NCBI GenBank assembly: GCA_964344215.1
Contig: CAYFMP010000073.1
Coordinates: 1-19,402 of the forward strand
Source: CAYFMP01 sp964344215
GTDB lineage: Bacteria; Pseudomonadota; Alphaproteobacteria; Rhodospirillales; Casp-alpha2
Reading direction: 5' to 3'
DNA length: 19,402 nucleotides
How positions within the stretch are numbered: the first letter of the stretch is position 1; each line of letters begins with the position of its first letter. The translations under genes were made by a program, and so were the position numbers. Shown piece by piece: positions 13,277 to 19,402 of the stretch. The notes under the pieces are model-generated. The model saw only the letters and a program-made list of their open reading frames with translations, was not told the origin of the DNA and did not search any database.

Positions 13277-13975
13277 TCAGATATAGACCGCATGCCCGAA
13301 CAGGCTGAGACCGATGACGTATTTGGATGAGCGCGTCGGGTAGAGCGGCAGGTCGTTCATCAGTTCCGCCGCCTGCTCTTTGACGACGGGCGCAAACTTG
13401 AACTCCAGGATCGACTTGGCGTAGGCGCGCCGGCCGCTTTCGTAGGCGTGATTGCCGCTGAGGATATCGGCGAAGCTCAGGTTTTCGTCGAGGGTCGCGC
13501 GAACGCCGTTCGCTGCCGCGTGGTAGTGGCGTCGATAGCCGACATACAGGACCGGCACCAAAGCCGCCTCGCGGGGAATGAGATCGCGAACGGCGGGATC
13601 GGCGTGAAAGGCCTTCTCGATGTCGCGGGTACCCGTCCGAAGCAGTTGGGCGGGGCTCAGGCTTAGAGGCGCCGCCGCCTTCCAGCCCAGTCGACCGTTA
13701 CGGACCTTCACTTCGAGCGTCGACGCTGCCTCCGCCTGGTCGGAGTCGCCGTACCAGCGGACCCGGAATTTCTTGCGGTTGGCGATGCCCTTGAAGTTGT
13801 CCTGGGCGGCGGTCAGGCTGGTGTTGTCGAAATAGATCGAGTTGATTCGTCGCGGCGGAAAGGCGCGGCGCAGGAACGGCTTGGCGGCCAGCCATCTCTC
13901 GGTTTCCAGATGCATCGCACGATCAAGGGAGAACTTGATCTCGTAGCGCATGGTCTGTGCAGCGGAGAGTTCCAT
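13277..13975 (-). CDS. VTC-domain protein (polyphosphate polymerase-like)
   Basis: The 232-residue protein is a single VTC/CYTH-like tunnel domain. It has the conserved charged residues of the family: RYEIKF (Arg10, Glu12, Lys14), SIYFDN (46-51), FRVRWY (Arg71, Arg73), LEVKVR (Glu88, Lys90), GYRRHY (Arg147, Arg148), RATLDENL (Arg158, Asp162), LEFKF (Glu190, Lys192) and TRSSKY (Lys217). In yeast Vtc4 this domain polymerises phosphate from ATP into polyphosphate. There is no membrane segment, so the protein would be cytosolic and need a membrane partner for export. It is the last gene of the operon, with the ATG three bases past the CotH-gene stop; a second start at 13951 (MRYEIKF) is possible. 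Activity is inferred from motifs. Confidence 0.85.
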   Translation of the reverse strand: MELSAAQTMRYEIKFSLDRAMHLETERWLAAKPFLRRAFPPRRINSIYFDNTSLTAAQDNFKGIANRKKFRVRWYGDSDQAEAASTLEVKVRNGRLGWKAAAPLSLSPAQLLRTGTRDIEKAFHADPAVRDLIPREAALVPVLYVGYRRHYHAAANGVRATLDENLSFADILSGNHAYESGRRAYAKSILEFKFAPVVKEQAAELMNDLPLYPTRSSKYVIGLSLFGHAVYI

Positions 13976-13978
13976 TTT

Positions 13979-16660
13979 CTAGGGCGCCTGTCCGGTTTTG
14001 CTCATTGGTCCAGTCTCGTAGAGGGCATCGACATCGAGATCCCGCCCGGCGATCGCCTTACCGTTGACGCTGAGATCGTTTCCGGTCTGATTGAAGAATG
14101 CTCCGGGTCCGGAGGCTGTCTTCGTGACGACGAGAACAGCCGGACCGTAGGCCGGTTTCTTGACGTAGACCATGCCGTCGAACAGTTCCGAATCGGAGGC
14201 CTCGAACCCGGTCACGACGAACCGGCTGCCGTCCTTCGAAACCACCGCCGCGCCGGCTCGCTCGACGCGGATGTCGGCGAGTTCGACGGTGCTGGCCTCA
14301 CCGACCGATACCGCCTTGTCGCCGATATCCGAAAACGCCAGCCCCGCGCCGTTTATCACCGAACCCGAGGTGTCGAGGCCGTCGCCGGCGATCCCGGCAA
14401 AGGCGGTGGTCGTCAGCGAGCCGTTCGAGAAATCGCTGTCGAAGGCGTCCGAATCGGTGTCGGCGAAGCGGCTGCCGCGGACAGTGAAGGCGGACTCCAC
14501 GATATTGAGGGCGTCCTCGGCTACGGTGCCGGCGAAGACGACGTTGTCAAGAGTGACGGCGGAGCGGTAGAAAGTGACGCCGCCGCTAAGCCGCAGCAAC
14601 CCGTCCTCGAAGGCTCGCGTGTCGGCGATCTCGACGTGGGTGAGTTCGGAGGCGGCTTCGGATTCGACCACGTAGACGCCTTTCCACGCTTGCCCCGCTC
14701 CGGTCAGGCGTATCGGCCGGGCGGCGGTGCCATTGGCCAAAATCGGTCCATGCGACAGGATATAGGCATCGGCGGCGAACCGCAGCGTCGTGCCGGGACC
14801 GATCACCAAGCGCCTTCCCGGTCCGACCACGAGCGGGGTCTCGACCCTCCAATCTCCCGGTTTGACCTTGAGGTCGGCGCCGTCCACTTCGAGATAGGGG
14901 TGTGCGGCCAGGTCGTCGACGGCGGCGGCTCGGACCAGGAATGGATTGTCGATACCGTCATAGCGAGTCAGCGTGACCGGCTCGCGGCGCACTTCGTTAC
15001 CCAAGCGAGTGACGATCTCGATGCGGCGGCCGCGGTTCAAATCGAGGCCGGCCGGCAGGTCGACGGTCCGCCGGATCGGAAATACGTTGTCGAACCCGGT
15101 TTTCAGAACGAACCCGGCCGCCGCCAGTCGGCTTTCGGCGCAATCTTCGACACGTCGGCACTTCAGCGATATCTCCTCGACGACGATGTCGTGGCCGAGC
15201 AAGTTCCACAACTCCAGCCTGCCTGAGGCAAAATACTCTGCAATGACGTGACGCGGATACTTGATGCCGGGCGGGACCGGTAGGGATCTGGCGTTGGCCA
15301 GCGCCGCCGGATCCGGTTTCAGCGATTGCTCGAAATCGGCGGAGGCGCGCCGGACGAACTCGGCTCCTTCTGACTCGACTTTGCGGAAATTGGCGTCGAA
15401 AGCCTCTAAATCGAACTCCGGACAATCCAACGGAAAGATCGAGCACAGCTTCGCCTGTTCTGCCCGGACCGCCGGCACGGCCTGACGGACCTTCTCGAGA
15501 TTGGCGGCGAACCGCCGAAAGAAGACGGGCGAACGGACCAACGCCTGGAAAAGCTCGTGGCCGGGGATCATCCGGTAGGGATCGTAGCCGTCGTCGAACA
15601 TCGATTTCAGGTGCGGCTGATCGGTCGTCACCGGCTCGATCTTCAGCGTGTAGGGGTTGAGGTAGAGCCGCATGTTGGCGGTTGCCAGGACGTGGACCTT
15701 CTGCCAGACCAGAGCGGCGACCAAGGCCCGCGAGAACGAATCGACGTCGATCAGGTTCTCGATCGGCAGTTGGCCGGCCAGGAACCTGCGGTAGGCCTGG
15801 ACGGCGTAGGTGAACAGGGCGAGGTGCGCCCGGTTTCCGGCGTAACGGCCGTCGTTGTAAAGATTGACGTCGTAGGGGCCGAGATGATGCCTGGGATATT
15901 TGGCGTGCTTTCCCCAGTTCATCCGCCACAGGATGAGGTCGTCCTCGGTGGCGATCCGAAACAGCGGCGCCTCCTTGCGCCCGGCCAGTTCGAGGAAATG
16001 TTTCGACATGTGCTCCTCGGCGTTCATCACCCCCCAATAATCGCCGTTGAAGGAAACCCGCAGGAATTCGTGGCGCGGCGCCAGATTGCCCATCGCCCGC
16101 ATCCATGCCTGGAACACCATGTCGTCGGGAATCTGCCGTGAGGTCGGCTTGTGCAGCGAAAATCGGCTCATGCCGGCGATGGTCTCGCCGTCCTTGAGGC
16201 GGACCCGGAAGCTCCAGCGGTCGGGCGTGCTCCAATGGTCCTTGATGTCGCCCTTCAGGCGGATCGACGCGCGCAGGGTCCTGCCCCGGTACTCGATCTT
16301 GGCCGGATAGCTCTGCGGCCGCCACAGGTAGTCGAGGCGGACCGCTTCGTCGCGCTCTTTCTTGATCCTGTCGAGGTGCCTGAATTTGACGGAAATGTGG
16401 ATGCTGTCGAGCGCCGCCGGAAACGCGCCGGACGCCGACTTCGGCGCGAGGTTGCCGATGGCGCCCAGCGTCCGCATCACCGATCCCGGGTGAATGCCGG
16501 TCAGGTCAAGGTTCTTGGTGAAGAAGTTGCCGATATTGAGGCGGATGCGAAGCAGCGGGTTTTCCCGGAACGCCGGGTCGATGGCGACGACGGCCAGGAC
16601 CAGAAGCCCAAGCACGGCGGCTGCGTATTTCCAGCCCAGACCCGGCCTAACCACCCGCAT
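13979..16660 (-). CDS. CotH-kinase family protein with C-terminal beta-helix-like region
   Basis: The 893-residue protein has an N-terminal membrane anchor or signal (about 10-28, KYAAAVLGLLVLAVVAI), so most of it is predicted outside the cytoplasmic membrane. A CotH-kinase-like domain spans about 120-360: ASIRLKGDIKDHW, RFSLHKPTSR, SFNGDYWGVMNAEEHMSK and NMRLYLNPYTLKIEPVTTD fit the family, which are atypical protein kinases of spore-coat CotH type. A linker (about 360-600) contains a Cys pair (500/506). Residues about 600-830 have repeating short hydrophobic strands (LTHVEIADT, VTLDNVVFAG, FTVRGSRFAD and so on) like a right-handed parallel beta-helix. It lies 12 bases after the DUF4956 gene and 3 before the VTC gene, so the three act together. 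The substrate is unknown. Confidence 0.82.
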   Translation of the reverse strand: MRVVRPGLGWKYAAAVLGLLVLAVVAIDPAFRENPLLRIRLNIGNFFTKNLDLTGIHPGSVMRTLGAIGNLAPKSASGAFPAALDSIHISVKFRHLDRIKKERDEAVRLDYLWRPQSYPAKIEYRGRTLRASIRLKGDIKDHWSTPDRWSFRVRLKDGETIAGMSRFSLHKPTSRQIPDDMVFQAWMRAMGNLAPRHEFLRVSFNGDYWGVMNAEEHMSKHFLELAGRKEAPLFRIATEDDLILWRMNWGKHAKYPRHHLGPYDVNLYNDGRYAGNRAHLALFTYAVQAYRRFLAGQLPIENLIDVDSFSRALVAALVWQKVHVLATANMRLYLNPYTLKIEPVTTDQPHLKSMFDDGYDPYRMIPGHELFQALVRSPVFFRRFAANLEKVRQAVPAVRAEQAKLCSIFPLDCPEFDLEAFDANFRKVESEGAEFVRRASADFEQSLKPDPAALANARSLPVPPGIKYPRHVIAEYFASGRLELWNLLGHDIVVEEISLKCRRVEDCAESRLAAAGFVLKTGFDNVFPIRRTVDLPAGLDLNRGRRIEIVTRLGNEVRREPVTLTRYDGIDNPFLVRAAAVDDLAAHPYLEVDGADLKVKPGDWRVETPLVVGPGRRLVIGPGTTLRFAADAYILSHGPILANGTAARPIRLTGAGQAWKGVYVVESEAASELTHVEIADTRAFEDGLLRLSGGVTFYRSAVTLDNVVFAGTVAEDALNIVESAFTVRGSRFADTDSDAFDSDFSNGSLTTTAFAGIAGDGLDTSGSVINGAGLAFSDIGDKAVSVGEASTVELADIRVERAGAAVVSKDGSRFVVTGFEASDSELFDGMVYVKKPAYGPAVLVVTKTASGPGAFFNQTGNDLSVNGKAIAGRDLDVDALYETGPMSKTGQAP

Positions 16661-16672
16661 CGGCCGATTTCC

Positions 16673-17341
16673 CTATTGCAGGGGCCGGGACTCGTAGAAC
16701 GAGCACGAAATGCTCTTGTCGGCCCCGGACACCTCGGCGACGATGGCCTCGACACCGGATATGTCTTTCAGGTTGACCTTGAAGAAGGCCGACTTCTCGG
16801 CCTCGCTGGCCGTGTACTTGAGCAGTTCGACCATCGAGACGTGCTCGCCGAAGCGCTCCAGGATGTCATCGACCTTGAGATCGGTGCCGGTCCAGTCGAC
16901 CAGCAGATTGTACTCGGTCTCATAGGTTACCGACTTGCGCGACAGCCACATCTGAATGAGGACCAGCACGACGACGAAGACGACCGTGGTGACGAAGGTC
17001 TGCCCGGCCCCGTATCCCAGGCCAAGCGCGATGGCCAGGAACAGGTAGACCAGTTCCTCCGGTTCCTTGATCGGGGTGCGGAAGCGAATCACCGAGAGCG
17101 CGCCGACCAGGCCCAGCGACAGGGCCAGCGATGACTTCACCACCATAATGACCAGGAAGGTGACGCACGACAGAATCGGGATCACCGTGCCGATGTGGAA
17201 CTTGCCCGATAACGAAATCGATTTGCGTACGTAGAGGTATCTGAGCAGGAACGAGGCGGCGATGCAGAACGCCAGGTTCATAGCCAGTTCCGGTACGTTG
17301 AGTTGCTGAACGGCCGGAGCCGTGAATTGTATTTTTTCCAT
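16673..17341 (-). CDS. DUF4956 family membrane protein
   Basis: The 222-residue protein has about four or five hydrophobic segments (20-37, 50-68, 70-87, 98-112 and 115-133), with the hallmark GLVGALSVIRFRTPIKEPEEL-type segment at about 77-97 (Arg-Phe-Arg-Thr-Pro then acidic) and GLGYGAG after it. Residues 134-222 form a soluble, probably cytosolic domain with an alpha/beta look. Proteins of this family are found beside VTC-domain and CotH genes in varied bacteria. A role as the membrane or channel subunit of a polyphosphate-polymerase system is an inference from that pairing and from yeast, where the Vtc membrane domain carries the polymer across. It is the first gene of the operon; the ATG has only a weak purine stretch ahead. 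Confidence 0.85.
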   Translation of the reverse strand: MEKIQFTAPAVQQLNVPELAMNLAFCIAASFLLRYLYVRKSISLSGKFHIGTVIPILSCVTFLVIMVVKSSLALSLGLVGALSVIRFRTPIKEPEELVYLFLAIALGLGYGAGQTFVTTVVFVVVLVLIQMWLSRKSVTYETEYNLLVDWTGTDLKVDDILERFGEHVSMVELLKYTASEAEKSAFFKVNLKDISGVEAIVAEVSGADKSISCSFYESRPLQ

Positions 17342-17422
17342 GTTCGCTACTCTGTCCGCTCAACCGGCCACCATCAAGCCGGGTCCCGTTCCGTTCCGGC
17401 CCGCTGTTTTCTGCCACAAAAT

Positions 17423-17462
17423 AAGTCAAGGGGCCAGCCGTTACCAGCCAACCCCTTGATTT
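17423..17462 (-). terminator. Stem-loop between the methyltransferase and DUF4956 genes
   Basis: TCAAGGGG (17426-17433) pairs perfectly with CCCCTTGA (17452-17459), extending by a G-U and two A-T pairs to 11 bp. The 18-base loop holds CCAGCC twice. On the minus strand TTATTTT follows the stem, so it probably terminates the methyltransferase transcript and separates it from the DUF4956 operon. It could also be a partial attenuator. Confidence 0.55.
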
Positions 17463-17531
17463 GTTGGGATAGCAATTAGGGTGTGGCAGCTGGTTCCAGT
17501 TTGCGATCGGTATACCGGCAAGAGATTCTGC

Positions 17532-18971
17532 TCATTTCACAGCCAGAAGGTAAACAGATCTCATCCCCTCGGTAACTTCGACCTTGTCGACGATGTCGAA
17601 ACGCTCGACACAGGCTTTTTGAAAGGTTTCTTCATTGAAATCCGAATACAATTCTTCGCGACCCCGGCAGAGCCTCCGAAACATGGCATCGCTGGGGTCG
17701 ACGTATTCGACAATCGCGAAGCGGCGAGTCAATTCCGCCAGCACTTTGAATACCTCGACTAGAGGAATGCGCTCTGTAACCATTAGGTGATGGAGAAAGG
17801 CCAGGGCAATCACGATGTCGAAACCCTTTGCGGCGCGGTCAAGAAAGGACGGCGCCTCACTGTTTCGCCACCCGACGGCTGGGGTCGGTCGGGCGAGGTC
17901 GACGATCAACGGCAGCAAGTCCAAATTCTCCCTGCGAGCAGTAGAGTATAGCTGATCGATAACAACTAGGTCGGAATCGACCGCCACCACCTTTGCACCA
18001 GTTTGCGCGGCAAGAACACTGTACCGCCCTGTATTGCATCCGAGGTCCAATACAGAGGATGTAGCCTCAAACTTCAAAGCTTCCTTGACGAACAATTCCT
18101 TCTTCTTGAGGCCGTTTTGACTGTAGCTGTGGTCGGTATCGTATCCAGACCAAGCGGATTGATACTCTAGATCGGAACTCAAGCCCTTGAGGCGCCGCGA
18201 CAAGCGCCTTGCCTCCATTTCCAGAGTAAAGGTCGCCCGATCAGAGCTTACCGAGTTGCGTTTGTAGAGCTGGCTGTCACTTCGTTCCGCCGCCGATGAC
18301 AACCATACCGGCAGTGTGACCGAGCCGAAAAATGATGGGCTAAGGCGGCGCAGTGGGCCGATCCAAGCGTACAGTTCTTCTGGCGTCAGACCGTCACGCT
18401 TATCGAGGAAAAATCGGTGGGGTGGAAGACGAAGGAATCGATAAGCAAGAAGCGGTAGAATGACTGTGCGTATGAACTGGGCTTCGGCTCGCCACAAAGC
18501 GTCGCCAGACGGTCGCCGTTCCAAGGACAGAGCGTCGACATGTACGGGCTTGAAACCATCAAATAGCACATTGTAAGGCGTCGCATCCTTGAGCCAGAAA
18601 CCGTCCCGGAGAATCTCGGACTGGATTCGTAGGATCACCCCCCCGGCCGCCCCTAGCATATTAGGAGGCCATTCTTGTGGAAACGATGGAAAGGCAATCC
18701 TCTCATGCTCGACAACGGTATCGCAGGAATGTTCGAGGAGGTTCGGCGGAATGCCCTCTTCCACAGTAAGCGCTGCGAGCCCTGATTGGTCGAAGATGCG
18801 CCAGGGAAGAATATCGCCGCCAGCCAACAGATGTCGTCCACTTGCGGTTGATTCGAATTCGTAAAGGGTTTGCGCCGCCTTGTCGTTAATAAACCGTAAC
18901 ACACGATTCTTGAGGACAACAGTGCACCCGTCTGGGTCGCGGAATGACGGATGCCAAAATGTATTGGTCAT
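17532..18971 (-). CDS. Class I SAM methyltransferase with kinase-like N-terminal half
   Basis: The 479-residue protein has two parts. Residues about 300-479 are a class I methyltransferase: motif I VLDLGCNTGRYS (307-318), acidic VVAVDSD (328-334) and FDIVIALAFLHHL (384-396). Residues 1-240 have no methyltransferase motif, but KDATPYNVLF (Asp129 and Asn134) followed by VHVD (Asp146) has the spacing of the catalytic loop and metal-binding Asp of aminoglycoside-phosphotransferase/protein-kinase folds. The start at 18971 overlaps the upstream small membrane gene by ATGA, so they are coupled. Base composition is clearly less GC-rich than in the genes to the left. A role in modifying a surface polymer or lipid is inferred from neighbours. 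Confidence 0.75.
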   Translation of the reverse strand: MTNTFWHPSFRDPDGCTVVLKNRVLRFINDKAAQTLYEFESTASGRHLLAGGDILPWRIFDQSGLAALTVEEGIPPNLLEHSCDTVVEHERIAFPSFPQEWPPNMLGAAGGVILRIQSEILRDGFWLKDATPYNVLFDGFKPVHVDALSLERRPSGDALWRAEAQFIRTVILPLLAYRFLRLPPHRFFLDKRDGLTPEELYAWIGPLRRLSPSFFGSVTLPVWLSSAAERSDSQLYKRNSVSSDRATFTLEMEARRLSRRLKGLSSDLEYQSAWSGYDTDHSYSQNGLKKKELFVKEALKFEATSSVLDLGCNTGRYSVLAAQTGAKVVAVDSDLVVIDQLYSTARRENLDLLPLIVDLARPTPAVGWRNSEAPSFLDRAAKGFDIVIALAFLHHLMVTERIPLVEVFKVLAELTRRFAIVEYVDPSDAMFRRLCRGREELYSDFNEETFQKACVERFDIVDKVEVTEGMRSVYLLAVK

Positions 18972-19177
18972 TCGTCGCGTTCCGCAGCCTCTTCATTGAT
19001 GGTCTCACGGCGGAAAAAACCGAGAAAGTAATCGCGGATACGGCGCAGATAAAAAAGACCTCCGAGCGCCGCGGCAGCCAAGATCTGCAATAGGAATGTC
19101 CCGGAACCGGGATCGATGTAGGCGTAGGCGGGGCTGGCCAAAAAAATCCCCAACATTCCAAAGGAAATGGCTTTCAT
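18968..19177 (-). CDS. Small membrane protein with YIDPGSG motif
   Basis: The 69-residue protein has an N-terminal signal-like segment MKAISFGMLGIFLASPAYA, then YIDPGSGTF, a hydrophobic helix (about 28-44, LLQILAAAALGGLFYL), a basic stretch RRIRDYFLGFFRR and an acidic tail. The AYAYIDPG motif marks a small-protein type I associate with polysaccharide and sulfatase/phosphatase gene clusters. ATG at 19177 follows GGAGAAG. It is coupled to the next gene by an ATGA overlap and comes 33 bases after the hydrolase gene. Probably an inner-membrane accessory protein; no biochemical function is known. Confidence 0.7.
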   Translation of the reverse strand: MKAISFGMLGIFLASPAYAYIDPGSGTFLLQILAAAALGGLFYLRRIRDYFLGFFRRETINEEAAERDE

Positions 19178-19210
19178 CTTCTTCTCCCGTCGATAGAAAT
19201 GGTCTCAAAC

Positions 19211-19402
19211 TCAGTTTACAAGTATCTGTTCTATATCTTCGTATGTTCGCACGGTTCCATTAAGCAGGCCCAACACGACATTTCTCGTCTCGATGGTGTT
19301 GATTTGTTCGTCTATTCGCCACCCCTCCCGTTGACCGGGTAAGCGTACTAGAAAAGGGACACGAGGGTCCGTTTTTCCGTCATAACCTGCTGACTTCCGC
19401 CA
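19211..19402 (-). CDS. C-terminus of a probable alkaline-phosphatase-superfamily (sulfatase-like) hydrolase (cut by window edge)
   Basis: The open frame enters from the right edge and ends with TGA at 19211, giving the last 63 residues. The segment TDPRVPFLVRLPGQ, followed by a helix-rich end (INTIETRNVVLGLLNGT), matches the C-terminal part of sulfatase/phosphoethanolamine-transferase-type enzymes, in which an arginine-x-proline stretch precedes the last strand. The active-site region is outside the window, so activity cannot be judged. It is the first visible gene of the operon with the YIDPG protein and the methyltransferase. Confidence 0.45.
   Translation of the reverse strand, partial: WRKSAGYDGKTDPRVPFLVRLPGQREGWRIDEQINTIETRNVVLGLLNGTVRTYEDIEQILVN

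Noticed and set aside
13263..13277. Intrinsic terminator for the VTC operon (AGCCG/CGGCT)
   Set aside because: Only a 5-bp stem that includes the stop codon, followed by two Ts; too weak to call.
13910..15226. 438-residue plus-strand frame opposite the CotH gene
   Set aside because: Composition and overlap mark it as a shadow of the real minus-strand gene.

Overview
The window is high-GC (roughly two thirds G+C by eye) bacterial chromosome, most likely from an alphaproteobacterium of the Rhodospirillales type. The pointers are the compact operons, the CheY-like regulator with an Arg-rich GPNRRR tail, the DUF1223 protein, the liv-type transporter and the alphaproteobacterial style of small genes. 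Taxonomy is inferred; no rRNA or tRNA is present to fix it.

Left third (1-5065). A truncated minus-strand gene enters from the left edge. It is followed by a 590-base gene-poor stretch with a near-consensus sigma70 promoter, a small inverted-repeat element and a possible 52-residue ORF carrying 10-bp phased GGAC repeats. Next come an exported DUF1223 thioredoxin-like protein (minus), a two-gene type III polyketide synthase plus ICMT-like methyltransferase operon (plus; an alkylresorcinol/alkylpyrone-type pathway), a radical SAM/SPASM protein converging on it with overlapping ends, and a divergent single-domain response regulator.

Middle (5066-8340). Five very short genes follow, mostly membrane or lipoprotein. 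After them is a 580-base non-coding region holding a well-formed candidate small RNA (about 6519-6625) with an exposed UCCUCCUU anti-Shine-Dalgarno loop and a strong intrinsic terminator, then a run of further hairpins. A truncated haemoglobin (group I) and a 2Fe-2S/FAD/NAD reductase form a two-gene operon that looks like a split electron-transfer/globin system.

Branched-chain amino-acid transporter (8366-13094, minus): livG-livF-livH-livM-livK, with very tight overlaps among the first four and a 140-base leader before the binding-protein gene. It ends in a strong terminator.

Right third (13277-19402, minus). A DUF4956 membrane protein, a large CotH-kinase/beta-helix protein and a VTC-domain polyphosphate-polymerase-like protein form a tight three-gene operon. 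This is the best candidate for a little-characterised system: a membrane subunit, an extracytoplasmic kinase-like protein and a cytosolic polyphosphate polymerase. Upstream of it is a lower-GC operon with the C-terminus of a probable alkaline-phosphatase-fold hydrolase, a small YIDPG membrane protein, and a methyltransferase whose N-terminal half carries a kinase-like catalytic loop. It looks like a surface polymer or envelope modification locus, possibly acquired.
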